This document shows positions 7,798-15,787 of a stretch of DNA of 46,685 bases, piece after piece. Source of the stretch: Archangium sp. (GTDB taxonomy: Bacteria > Myxococcota > Myxococcia > Myxococcales > Myxococcaceae). Location: the NCBI GenBank assembly GCA_022843845.1, contig JALHMW010000035.1, positions 1 to 46,685 on the forward strand, given 5' to 3'. The notes below the pieces were generated by a model. That model saw only the letters and a program-made list of their open reading frames with translations, did no database searches and was not told where the DNA came from. The position numbers and the translations under genes are program-made. Numbering within the stretch: the stretch's first letter is position 1; the number at the start of each line of letters is the position of its first letter.

Positions 7798-8655
7798 TCA
7801 CACCAGCGGGCGCAAGGCGTCGACGAGCGGCGTGGTGCCACGTGAGATCGAGCCTGGCTTCTCGAACATGATGAGGCCCTTGCCCATGCCCGCGTACATC
7901 TCGGCGTAGAGCGTCGCCATGCTCTCGGGCACGCCGTTCTGCATCAGGCCCGCCTTCGCGGCCTCGACCGGCGCAGCGACGGCCTGCACCGGCTTGCCCA
8001 GCAACGAGCTCAACGCGGCGGCCACGTCCTGCACCGACCAGTCTTCTTTGCCCGCGAGCTCGATGACGCGCAGGCCGTCGGCGGGCGTGAGGAGCGCCTG
8101 GACGACTGCCTCACCGATGTCCTTCGTGCAGACCTGCGGGAACTTCACGTCGACGGGCCCGAAGTTCGGCAGCACGCCCTGCGCCTTCGCCACGGGAATG
8201 ACCGAGCCGTAGTTCTCGAGGAAGTACGCCGCGCGAATGAAGGTGACCGACGGCGCGAGCGTGCCGAAGGCCTGCTCGGCGCGGTGCACGCTGACGATGG
8301 GCCCGGTGCCGGCTGGGTGCTGCGCCGCGACCGACGAGAGGAAGACCAGGCTCTTGAGGCCCGACGCGGTGATGGCCTTCGCCATGGTGCCGATGAGCGC
8401 GGTGCGGTCGGCGATGAAGTCGGCCGCGGCGAAGTTGGGCGGCGAGAGCAGATAGGCGCCCGTCGCTCCGGTGAGGGCCTTGGTGAGCGCGGCGACGTCT
8501 CCGAGGTCGGCGACGGCGACCTCGGCGCCCTTCTTCTGCCAGGCGACGCCCTTCTCGGCGGTGCGGACGATGACGCGAACCTTCTGGCCCTTCGAGAGCA
8601 GCGTGTCGGCGACGACGGCGCCGGTGTGACCTGAGACTCCTGCGATGGCGAACAT
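7798..8655 (-). CDS. NmrA-like NAD(P)-binding oxidoreductase
   Basis: A 285-residue atypical short-chain dehydrogenase of the NmrA/HSCARG/QorB type. It begins with a Rossmann motif, MFAIAGVSGHTGAVVADTLL (GxxGxxG), followed by the basic VRVIVRTAEKG segment expected to read the NADP phosphate. The usual SDR catalytic YxxxK is not evident, so it may be a redox-sensing or quinone/azo-reductase-like protein. It ends 36 bases from the ECF sigma gene; those bases contain an AGCCGG/CCGGCT hairpin that could separate the two convergent units. It is divergent from the LysR gene starting near 8727, a common arrangement in which the LysR protein regulates its neighbour. Confidence 0.88.
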   Translation of the reverse strand: MFAIAGVSGHTGAVVADTLLSKGQKVRVIVRTAEKGVAWQKKGAEVAVADLGDVAALTKALTGATGAYLLSPPNFAAADFIADRTALIGTMAKAITASGLKSLVFLSSVAAQHPAGTGPIVSVHRAEQAFGTLAPSVTFIRAAYFLENYGSVIPVAKAQGVLPNFGPVDVKFPQVCTKDIGEAVVQALLTPADGLRVIELAGKEDWSVQDVAAALSSLLGKPVQAVAAPVEAAKAGLMQNGVPESMATLYAEMYAGMGKGLIMFEKPGSISRGTTPLVDALRPLV

Positions 8656-8750
8656 GGGGTGTTCCTTTGTGTGGGGTGGTGACTTCGGGATGCACTGTGT
8701 CGTTCAGAGGGCTATGTGTCCAATGCATGAAGCGAGTCATGAAGATGCAT
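8656..8750. promoter_or_regulatory. Divergent promoter region of the NmrA-like and LysR genes, possible LysR site
   Basis: The short gap between the two divergent starts contains ATGCAT motifs at about 8723 and 8744 and a repeated CATGAAG between them. This gives a partly symmetrical element overlapping the beginning of the LysR reading frame. LysR proteins usually bind T-N11-A dyads in such gaps. The element is only a candidate; it also overlaps possible start codons of the LysR gene. Confidence 0.3.
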
Positions 8751-9647
8751 CAGACGCATGAGGTCGCCGACCTCAACCTGCTCACGACGTTCCGGCATCT
8801 GCTCGCGACCGGCAGCGTGACGGCAACGGCAGACCGCATGCGGCTGTCACAGCCCGCAGTGTCACGCGCGCTCGGACGCCTGCGGTCGGCGCTCCACGAC
8901 CCGCTCTTCGTGCGCGATGGCCGCAGCCTGGTGCCGACGCCGCGGGCGCTGGAGCTTCAGCCCGAGCTCGAGACGCTGCTGACCCGCCTCGACGACCTGC
9001 TGTCCACCGGCGCCGGCTTCGACCCGCGCACCACGCGGCGCACCTTCGTCGTCGGTACCAGCGACTACAGCGCCTCGGTGTTGATGCGGCCGCTGCTCCA
9101 CCGGCTCGCCATCGACGCGCCGTCGGTCACCGTTCGCATCGTTCAGACCGTGCCCGACGCCGAAGCCGCGCTTGCCTCGGGCACGTGGGACTTCTTGTGG
9201 GCGCCACTGAGGCCCATGGGCCAGGCCGTCGTGTGGACGAAGCTGTTCGACGAGCAGTTCTCGTTCGTGCTGCGCGCCGGGCACCCGATGGCCCGCAAGC
9301 CGCTGACGCTCGAGCGGTACCTCTCGATTCCGCAGATCGCGCTCTCACCGGAAGGCAAACCCGGCAACCCCCTCGACGAGGCGCTGGAGCGTCTCGGGCA
9401 TCGACGGCAGCTCGTGGCGCACGTGCCGACCTTCGCGGTGGTGCCGTCGCTCATCGCGCAGAGCGACCTGGGGGCCGTGCTCCCGGACCGAATCATCGAA
9501 CTGCACGCGAAGACGTGGGGCCTGGTGACTCGTGCGCTTCCATTTTCGACCCACGGCTTCACCCTGCAGCAGGCGTGGCACGAGCGGCACCGCCACGATG
9601 AGGGGCACGCGTGGTTCCGCAAGCTGGTGGTCGAACTCTGCCGGTGA
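8727..9647 (+). CDS. LysR-family transcriptional regulator
   Basis: A cytoplasmic DNA-binding regulator of about 306 residues. The N-terminal winged helix-turn-helix is clear: LLTTFRHLLATGSVTATADRM, then LSQPAVSRALGRLRSAL and LFVRDGRSLVPTPRA, the LysR signature. The C-terminal two-lobed effector-binding domain runs from about residue 105 (TFVVGTSDY onward). In-frame ATGs at 8727, 8739 and 8745 all precede the conserved helix and none has a strong ribosome site; I give the first. The wider open frame from 8667 is probably non-coding. Position suggests control of the divergent NmrA-like gene. The effector is unknown. Confidence 0.9.
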   Translation: MKRVMKMHQTHEVADLNLLTTFRHLLATGSVTATADRMRLSQPAVSRALGRLRSALHDPLFVRDGRSLVPTPRALELQPELETLLTRLDDLLSTGAGFDPRTTRRTFVVGTSDYSASVLMRPLLHRLAIDAPSVTVRIVQTVPDAEAALASGTWDFLWAPLRPMGQAVVWTKLFDEQFSFVLRAGHPMARKPLTLERYLSIPQIALSPEGKPGNPLDEALERLGHRRQLVAHVPTFAVVPSLIAQSDLGAVLPDRIIELHAKTWGLVTRALPFSTHGFTLQQAWHERHRHDEGHAWFRKLVVELCR

Positions 9648-9954
9648 GCGGTTCGTGAGGACGGCTCGTGCGAGTGGTCGAGCGTCAGCGGAGCTCGTCG
9701 TCGTCGGCGCGATGAAATGCCGGTGCTCGCTGCTCCCGTCGCCCATCGGAGGCCAGGTTCGGCGCTGAAGCGCACACGACGAGCCTGATGGGATTCGGTG
9801 CGCGGTGCTTCCGTGAAGGGCTGCGATGTCGGCGCGGAATGACGAGGTGCGCCACCATGCGAGCACTCTGCTTCGTGCGTACGCATCGACTCGGACACGT
9901 CTTCGTCCTGCTGCCGCTCAGCCGTGGATGCACGCCCGGCCGATTGGACGTCGC
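9648..9954. other. Intergenic stretch, no gene seen
   Basis: About 300 bases between the LysR gene and the 3' end of the Sua5 gene. Open frames on both strands have arginine/alanine-rich, low-information translations typical of high-G+C shadows and no family resemblance. I see no RNA gene, clear terminator or repeat. Confidence 0.55.
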
Positions 9955-10917
9955 TCAGCGGCCTCGAGGTGCGCTCGCTCTGCGCAGTCGATCGACGACG
10001 GCGAGCCCGACGCCCGATTCCGGAGGCGGCACCGCCAGCACCACGTCGAGGCCCCGCTCGTCGACCTCTCGGAGCGTCGCGTACAGCGCGCGCGCGTAGC
10101 CGGCGTCATCAAGCGGCACCTGGAACCGGACGACGCCTTCGGGAACCGTCACGTCCGACGGCGCGACCACCGCCACCTTCGCCCCCGTTGCCAGACGTCT
10201 CGCGAGCTCTGCCGGCAGCTCTGACGCGGTCACCAGCCACAGCCCGGCGCGCGGCGCGTAGTGTGACTCGAGCAGCCCGGGCGCGCGCACGTCGGTGACG
10301 GCGGTCGCCAGGGGCACGTCGCGGTCGAGGGAACGCTCCACCGCCTCTTTCGGCACGCCACCAGGTCGGAGAATTCTCGGCGAAGTCCCGCTCACGTCGA
10401 CGATGGTCGACTCCACGCCGACCCGGCACGCGCCACCATCGAGCACCAGCTCGACGTCACCGCCCAGCTCGTCTCGCACGTGCTTCGCCGTCGTCGGGCT
10501 CACGCGCCCGAACCGGTTGGCCGACGGCGCAGCGACCCCACCACCGAACAACGTGAGCACCTCGAGCGCGAGGGGATGATCGGGCACCCGCAGCCCGACC
10601 GTGTCCTGTCCACCCGTGACCGCGTCACTCGCCAGCGCGCTGCGCTTCACGATGAGCGTCAACGGCCCGGGCCAGAACGCGTTCGCCAGAATCTCGGCCT
10701 CGTTTGGCCACGAGTGGGCCCAGTGACGGGCGACCTCGAGGCTCGCCACGTGCACGATGAGCGGGTGATTCGAGGGGCGGCCCTTCACGGCGAAGATGCG
10801 CCGCACGGCGAGCTCGTTCGACGCGTCGGCGCCCAGCCCGTAGACGGTCTCGGTCGGCAGCCCGATGAGCCCACCTTCTCGGAGCGCGGCAACTGCCCTC
10901 TGAACCTCATCACTCAC
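9955..10917 (-). CDS. Threonylcarbamoyl-AMP synthase (Sua5/YrdC/YwlC family)
   Basis: A 320-residue enzyme that makes threonylcarbamoyl-AMP from Thr, bicarbonate and ATP for the t6A37 modification of ANN-reading tRNAs. The YrdC domain (about residues 5-205) shows LPTETVYGLGADA, KGRPSNHPL and APSANRFGRVSPT. The extra C-terminal Sua5 domain (about 225-320) distinguishes this long form from short TsaC; the linking segment LLESHYAPRAGLWLV is typical. The start is GTG at 10915-10917 (GTG AGT GAT). It is divergent from queF across 39 bases, so the two may share a promoter region; both act on the tRNA anticodon loop. Confidence 0.93.
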   Translation of the reverse strand: MSDEVQRAVAALREGGLIGLPTETVYGLGADASNELAVRRIFAVKGRPSNHPLIVHVASLEVARHWAHSWPNEAEILANAFWPGPLTLIVKRSALASDAVTGGQDTVGLRVPDHPLALEVLTLFGGGVAAPSANRFGRVSPTTAKHVRDELGGDVELVLDGGACRVGVESTIVDVSGTSPRILRPGGVPKEAVERSLDRDVPLATAVTDVRAPGLLESHYAPRAGLWLVTASELPAELARRLATGAKVAVVAPSDVTVPEGVVRFQVPLDDAGYARALYATLREVDERGLDVVLAVPPPESGVGLAVVDRLRRASAPRGR

Positions 10918-10956
10918 GCAGGTGATGGTAGCGGCTTTTTTCTGTAAGGGCCGCCC

Positions 10957-11328
10957 ATGCCTTCAAAGCCCAGCAAGAACCTCGAGACCTTCAAGAACCC
11001 CGCGCCGGTCAGGGACTACGACATTCTCTTCGACTGCCCTGAGTTCACCTGCCTCTGCCCGCTCACCGGCCAGCCCGACTTCGCGCACTTCAAGATCCGC
11101 TACGTGCCCGACCAGCTCTGCGTCGAGCTCAAGAGCCTGAAGAACTACCTGTGGAGCTTCCGCGACGAAGGCGCCTTCCACGAAGCCGTCACCAACCGGG
11201 TCATCGACGATCTCGTGAAGGCCTGCTCGCCCCGGCACATGGAGGTCGAGGCCGACTGGTGGGTGCGCGGTGGCATCACCACGAAGGTGACCGTGCGCTA
11301 CGAGAAGCCCGCGAAGAAGAAGAAGTGA
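10957..11328 (+). CDS. queF: NADPH-dependent 7-cyano-7-deazaguanine reductase
   Basis: A 123-residue short (unimodular, YkvM-like) QueF that reduces preQ0 to preQ1 in queuosine synthesis. The catalytic cysteine sits in PEFTCLCPLTGQPDF and the QueF signature is ELKSLKNYLWSFRDEGAFHE, which provides the NADPH and substrate contacts. DRYDILFDCPE-like N-terminal and a lysine-rich C-terminal tail complete the usual length. No other queuosine genes (queC, queD, queE, tgt) are in the window. The ATG at 10957 begins MPSKPSKNLETFKNP, typical of the family. It is convergent with the RNA ligase gene, with 25 bases between stops. Confidence 0.96.
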   Translation: MPSKPSKNLETFKNPAPVRDYDILFDCPEFTCLCPLTGQPDFAHFKIRYVPDQLCVELKSLKNYLWSFRDEGAFHEAVTNRVIDDLVKACSPRHMEVEADWWVRGGITTKVTVRYEKPAKKKK

Positions 11329-11353
11329 GCTTCTCCTCCGCGGGCTGGTGACG

Positions 11354-12373
11354 TCAGTCGCGCTCGTCGAGCAGGTACGCGTTCGAGATGGCCTTGAACG
11401 ACAACCGCCCGGCGAGCACCTCGGAGCGCATCGCCTCGCGCGGGCGAATCACGATGCCCTCGCGCTGGTTATCGGTGCCCGGGTACCGGCCCTCAGCCTT
11501 CGCGAGGAGCGACTCCAACGTCTCGTCGAACGACTCGCCCTCCATCGCGATCGGCACGCAGTCGAGACCGTTCGCGCCACAGAACGATCTCAGCTCGGCA
11601 TCGCCGAAGTGCCGGCCCTCGCGCACGTCGTAGAGGTTGAAGACGAAGAGGTCCTTCTCCTTCAGCCCGACCGGATTCTTCTGAATGCCGGGCCCGACCA
11701 CTTCTCCCTGAATCGCGAGGTGTGGATGCCGCGAGAGCACGTCGCCGATGCGACGCTTCTTCGCGACGAACCAGTACGGGTTCTCGCCTTCGAGGATGGA
11801 GTGGTTGCGCCCGCAGACGTGCAGCTCGCCGTCGACCATCACGAAGGTGGCGCTGGTGCCGTCCATCTTCACGGTGGCGACGAAGGGCTTGCCGCGGAGC
11901 TCGTCGAGCACGCCAGGCGCCGACTGCACCCGCTGCTCGTCGGTCTTCGGCACGATGCCGGGGAATGGACCTCTCCACTCGCCCATGCCCGACGGCGGCG
12001 GCGGCTCGTACTTCGTCACGCCGAGCCGCTCGGTGAGGTCGTCGCCTTCCGTCACGTCGTCGAGGCCAAGGGTCGATACCGGCATCAGCAGGCCCTGCGA
12101 CAGACAGCCTCGGAGCGTCATCGTGCGAATGCGAAAGGACGCAGGCCGCGGAACCGGCGCGGTGGCCTGCTTCGGCTGCCACAGCCACGAGAAGCGCTCG
12201 GTGTCGGCCGGCACCGCGTCGATCTCGAAGTACACGGCGAGCTCACCGGGCCGCACCTCGCCCTTCTTCACCACGCACTGCCACCCCGCGACGCGCGCGA
12301 GCTCGATGCGGTCGGCGTTGGCGATGGGCGTGACGGCGGTGACACGCACGGCAGAGGCGAGCTTGCGCTTCAT
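11354..12373 (-). CDS. RNA ligase, DRB0094/Rnl5-like
   Basis: A 339-residue ATP-dependent RNA ligase of the Deinococcus DRB0094 type. An N-terminal OB-like domain (about 1-120) is followed by the nucleotidyltransferase core. Motif I is VKMDGTS (adenylated Lys), motif III FVFNLYDVREG, motif IV EGIVIRP and motif V LSFKAISNAYL. DraRnl seals 3'-OH/5'-phosphate nicks in duplexes with RNA on the 3'-OH side, so an RNA-repair role is inferred. I start at the ATG at 12373 (MKRKLASAVRV), which has GGAG eight bases upstream; the frame is open to 12436 but those residues are not family-like. No kinase/phosphatase or other repair partner is adjacent. Confidence 0.88.
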   Translation of the reverse strand: MKRKLASAVRVTAVTPIANADRIELARVAGWQCVVKKGEVRPGELAVYFEIDAVPADTERFSWLWQPKQATAPVPRPASFRIRTMTLRGCLSQGLLMPVSTLGLDDVTEGDDLTERLGVTKYEPPPPSGMGEWRGPFPGIVPKTDEQRVQSAPGVLDELRGKPFVATVKMDGTSATFVMVDGELHVCGRNHSILEGENPYWFVAKKRRIGDVLSRHPHLAIQGEVVGPGIQKNPVGLKEKDLFVFNLYDVREGRHFGDAELRSFCGANGLDCVPIAMEGESFDETLESLLAKAEGRYPGTDNQREGIVIRPREAMRSEVLAGRLSFKAISNAYLLDERD

Positions 12374-12436
12374 GACGAGATGCTCCAGGTGAGGGGTCGT
12401 CGGTGCGGGACGCCTCGCTTGGCGCGACTCTGACAC

Positions 12437-12570
12437 TCAGCAGCCGAACGCGACGCAGAACCCGACGCGCGGCGTGACGAGCGTGCTGCCGTACAGCCAC
12501 GGCTCCATCGCACCGTCGGCACGAAGCGCAGGCCCAGCCGGGTGCCGTGGTCTGCGATCGCCATCAGGTC
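12437..12570 (-). pseudogene. Possible remnant of an outer-membrane protein C-terminus
   Basis: Between the pseudokinase stop and the RNA ligase start, two adjacent minus-strand frames read like parts of one protein: LMAIADHGTRLGLRFVPTV in one, then EPWLYGSTLVTPRVGFCVAF with a stop in the other. The alternating beta-strand character and terminal aromatic residues resemble the end of a beta-barrel protein broken by a frameshift. It is short and could be chance; I offer it only as a lead. Confidence 0.22.
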
Positions 12571-12579
12571 GACCAGCAC

Positions 12580-13740
12580 TCATCCGACGCGCCAGGGCAG
12601 CCGTGGCGCGGCAGCGTCGGCCCACCAGCGGTTCTGGTCGGCCCATCGGAACGCGGTCTCGTCTTCGGCGCGCTCGGGCGGCGTTCTCCACGGGCGCAGC
12701 GAGTGGCCCAATTCGGCCCGGCGCACGAACGTTCGTCGATCGACGCGGTGCTCGAGCAACCGGTCCTCGACCACCGACAGCCCCTCGAGTGGGTGAATGC
12801 CGTGCGGCCACAACCCATCCCACGTCGCTGGGAGCAGCGTGTCCTTCGTCCACAGGTGCTCGATGAGCCGGTCGACCAGGCGATGCGTCGCGGCCTGCAT
12901 CACGCTGAAGGCCTCGATGGGCGAGACGGGCGCACAGCCAGCCGCGTCGACCAGCGCGCGTCGAAAGGCGTTCAACGTCTGAAAACGATCGTCCGGCTCC
13001 GATGACATCGCGCGCTCGAGCACGTCGTTGACGGCTGCCGGAGCGCCGAGTTTCCACCCTGCCGCTTGTGGCCGTTCGGCCCGCAGCAGCCCGCCCACGT
13101 GACCGCCCACCTCGGCCTCGAGCGGATGCCAGCCGGTGAGCAGCCACGCGAGCGCGACGCCCAGCTGAAAGACGAGCGACCGTTCGTCGAGCGGCCGACG
13201 CATCACGTGGTCTGGAGAGAAGAGGACCGCGTGGTCGGGCACGTCGAAGCCCGTGGCGAGCACCGCGTTCAGCATCGTCGGCGCCAGCACCAACTGTCCG
13301 CGCAACGACCAGCCGATGCCGCCAGGGCAGGGCGGCTCTTTCAGCACGTCGTCACCGCAGCGCTCGAAGGCGTCGAAGAGATCGAGCCCAAGTCGCAGCC
13401 ACGTCGGTGTCGGCAACACCCAGCGCTCGTTGTTCAGGTTCCGCACGAGCTCGGCGAAGGTGATGCCGACGAAGCGCTCCAGCACCACCGTGAGCCGTGA
13501 CGGGTCGAGCTCTGCCTCCAGCACGTCTTGCCAGGGAGGGCCGCGTCGGGCGTACCCGTTCACCCACGTGGTGAGGCGCTCGAGGGTGACCTGGGCGATG
13601 GGCGCCGAGAGCAGCTCCAGCACGAGCGGGAACGGCACGTCGTCGCGCGGCTCGATGGCCCAGCTCTCGGAGTACGACGTCGTGAGCAGGTGGTGCGCCG
13701 TCACATGCCGAGGATCGGCCGGGGAGCCACCCGAGTTCAA
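12580..13740 (-). CDS. Degenerate protein-kinase-like protein (pseudokinase)
   Basis: A 386-residue protein with the outline of a bacterial Ser/Thr kinase but without its catalytic residues. VVLERFVGITFAELVRNL matches the hinge and helix D; LFSPDHVMRRPLDERSLVF with LGVALAWLLTGWHP matches the SPE segment and helix F; RAMSSEPDDRFQTLNAFRRAL matches the end of the C-lobe. There is no Gly-rich loop with VAIK lysine, no HRD loop and no DFG. A further 120-residue C-terminal domain is unrecognised. The start is TTG at 13740, overlapping the stop of the phosphoesterase gene (TTGA), so it is translationally coupled to it; a GTG at 13704 is the alternative. A scaffold or allosteric role is inferred. Confidence 0.75.
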   Translation of the reverse strand: MNSGGSPADPRHVTAHHLLTTSYSESWAIEPRDDVPFPLVLELLSAPIAQVTLERLTTWVNGYARRGPPWQDVLEAELDPSRLTVVLERFVGITFAELVRNLNNERWVLPTPTWLRLGLDLFDAFERCGDDVLKEPPCPGGIGWSLRGQLVLAPTMLNAVLATGFDVPDHAVLFSPDHVMRRPLDERSLVFQLGVALAWLLTGWHPLEAEVGGHVGGLLRAERPQAAGWKLGAPAAVNDVLERAMSSEPDDRFQTLNAFRRALVDAAGCAPVSPIEAFSVMQAATHRLVDRLIEHLWTKDTLLPATWDGLWPHGIHPLEGLSVVEDRLLEHRVDRRTFVRRAELGHSLRPWRTPPERAEDETAFRWADQNRWWADAAAPRLPWRVG

Positions 13741-14621
13741 GGGCGGGTGTCGAGTGAGACGTTCAGCGCGTGGCCTGGGTCGGCTTCATAGCGGCCCGCC
13801 TCGACGCTCCACCGATGCCGGGTGATGGCGACGCGGTGTGCGGCGACGTCGATGTCGTAGACGTTGTAGCCGCAGCGCATGTGCAGGTCGGTCGCGCTGC
13901 CCGCGTTGACGATGTGGCGTTGCCTGGTGCGAATGGTGAAGGGCCGGTGCAGGTGGCCGTGCAGCACGAGGTCGACCGTCACGTCGTCGCGATCGATGAG
14001 ATTCATCACCTCGACGTCGTCGCGCAGCCCGTGCGGCCGGGAGTCGCGGAGGCCCGTCATGCGCAACAGCCCGTAGTGCAGCGCGACGATGACGAAGCGG
14101 CTCTTCAACGACGGGTCGCTCAAGATCGAGAGCGCCTTCGAGCGCTGCGCTTCGCCGATGAGCCCCGAGGAGTCGATGACGCTGGTCGGGCGCGCCGCGT
14201 CGAGGAGCACGAGCGTCACACCAGACGGCAGGTGCTTCACCGCGGGAAACGACGCGCCTTCGCACAAGGTGCCGAAGTGCTTCTCGAAGAGGCCTGCGGC
14301 CGAGGTGACGTAGCGATCGTGGTTGCCCGGAATGACGGTGAAGCGCTCGGGCTGTCGAAGGCGCGGGCCGAACAGCTCGGCGGCTCTCGCAAGCTCGGCC
14401 TCGGTCGAGACGCCGGTGAGGTCGCCAGTGCAGATGGCGTGGTCGACCTGCTGCCCGTCGACGTGCGCGAGGAGCGCGGCGATGCGCGCGTCGCTGCCGA
14501 TGAAGTGTTTGCCGCGGCCTGCGAGTGAGTAGCTCGCCACTGCCGCGAGGCGCTTGAGCGCGAAGCCTCCCGAGAGCGGGAAGTGCGTGACGTGAACGTC
14601 GGAGAAGTGCGCGAGCCTCAT
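13737..14621 (-). CDS. Calcineurin-like metallophosphoesterase
   Basis: A 294-residue cytoplasmic dinuclear-metal phosphoesterase. The metal-binding motifs appear in order: FSDVHV near residue 8, CTGDLTG near 66, IPGNHDRY near 99, ALHYG near 180 and LHGHLHRPF near 222. It is closest in outline to the cAMP phosphodiesterase/Icc group, but the substrate cannot be told from sequence. I start at ATG 14621 (MRLAHFSDVH), which overlaps the manA stop (ATGA, 14618-14621); the longer frame upstream is a shadow of manA. Its own stop overlaps the TTG start of the pseudokinase, making a three-gene coupled unit. Confidence 0.9.
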   Translation of the reverse strand: MRLAHFSDVHVTHFPLSGGFALKRLAAVASYSLAGRGKHFIGSDARIAALLAHVDGQQVDHAICTGDLTGVSTEAELARAAELFGPRLRQPERFTVIPGNHDRYVTSAAGLFEKHFGTLCEGASFPAVKHLPSGVTLVLLDAARPTSVIDSSGLIGEAQRSKALSILSDPSLKSRFVIVALHYGLLRMTGLRDSRPHGLRDDVEVMNLIDRDDVTVDLVLHGHLHRPFTIRTRQRHIVNAGSATDLHMRCGYNVYDIDVAAHRVAITRHRWSVEAGRYEADPGHALNVSLDTRP

Positions 14622-15760
14622 GTGTTGACCGTCGCCCGGTACACGACGCCGCGCCCCGACACCATGAGCGCACCCTCGTCGAACGGGGCGAACGCCGACT
14701 GGCCGCGGGCGAGCGTGAGCCCGTTCACCTGCACCTCGCCCTCGACGCACAGCAGCAGGTCGGGGCCGTTGCGCGGCAGGCTGAAGGCCGAGCCGACGTC
14801 GACGCGTGAGAGCCGGAAGTCGGGGAACGGCGTCGGGTACGTGGCCTCGGGAGCCCCTTGCGGCACGATGATGGTGACCGGCCCATCGGTGAAGTCGAGC
14901 ACCCGGAGCAGCTCCGGCACGTCGACGTGTTTGGGCGTCAGGCCTCCACGCAGCACGTTGTCGGAGTTCGCCATCAGCTCCACGCCCGTGCCTTCGAGGT
15001 ACGCGTGCAGGTTGCCGGCGCCGAGCGCGAGGGCTTCACCAGGCTTCAGCGTGACGAGGTTGAGCAGCAACGCGCCGATGACGCCGACGTCGCCGGGGTA
15101 CTCCTTTTCCAGCGCCACGGCGTTCGCGCACTCGGCGACGAAGGCCGCGGGCGGGCGTGACGCGCACGCGGCGACGACGGCGGTGACGAGCGGCGCGCGG
15201 TCTGCGGCAGGCACCGTCATGACGCGCTCGAAGAGAGTGCGCAGGCCGCCCTGCTGGAGCGCCTCGAGGAAGGGAGCGAGCGCAGGGACGGCCAGGCCCG
15301 TGAGCAACGCCCTCGTGTCGTCGACGCGGCGGAACCCGCACAACGCACGGAACGGCGTGAGGGCGCAGAGCAGCTCGGGTTTGTGGTTCGGGTCCCTGTA
15401 GTTGCGGTGCGCGGCCATGCGCGGCACACCGGCCGACTCTTCGTTCGCGAAACCCGACCGCGCCTGCTCGAGAGACGGGTGCGCCTGGAGCGACAACGGC
15501 TTCGCCGCGGCGAGCACCTTGAGCAGGAACGGCAGCCGCGGGCCGAAGCGCTGAGCGACCTTGGCTCCCAGCATCGGGCCCGGCGCGTCAGCGATGAGCG
15601 CCTCGAGCGAGCGCCCGTTCACCTTCGACGGCGCCGTCGGGTGCGCGCCCACCCACAGCTCAGCCTGCGGGCCACCCGACGCGGGCAGGCCCAGGAGCGC
15701 TGGAATCGAGGTGAGGCTGCCCCACGCGTACGGCTGAACGGCGTTTTCGAGTCGGAACAC
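14618..15760 (-). CDS. manA: Mannose-6-phosphate isomerase, class I
   Basis: A 380-residue zinc enzyme that interconverts fructose-6-phosphate and mannose-6-phosphate, feeding GDP-mannose and surface polysaccharide synthesis. Class I landmarks are the N-terminal VQPYAWGS, the zinc ligands in LQAHPS (near 97) and DPNHKPELL (near 133), and GNLHAYLEGTGVELMANSDN (near 255) with the distal zinc His. The start is GTG at 15758-15760. It lies 27 bases after the dps stop on the same strand, so transcription from dps may continue into it, and overlaps the phosphoesterase start downstream by four bases. Confidence 0.95.
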   Translation of the reverse strand: MFRLENAVQPYAWGSLTSIPALLGLPASGGPQAELWVGAHPTAPSKVNGRSLEALIADAPGPMLGAKVAQRFGPRLPFLLKVLAAAKPLSLQAHPSLEQARSGFANEESAGVPRMAAHRNYRDPNHKPELLCALTPFRALCGFRRVDDTRALLTGLAVPALAPFLEALQQGGLRTLFERVMTVPAADRAPLVTAVVAACASRPPAAFVAECANAVALEKEYPGDVGVIGALLLNLVTLKPGEALALGAGNLHAYLEGTGVELMANSDNVLRGGLTPKHVDVPELLRVLDFTDGPVTIIVPQGAPEATYPTPFPDFRLSRVDVGSAFSLPRNGPDLLLCVEGEVQVNGLTLARGQSAFAPFDEGALMVSGRGVVYRATVNT

Positions 15761-15787
15761 GCGCGAGGTATCGCCGAGTCGAGGGCC

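Noticed and set aside
9345..9866. Minus-strand frames across the LysR 3' end and the following gap
   Set aside because: No ribosome site, no domain and shadow-like composition.
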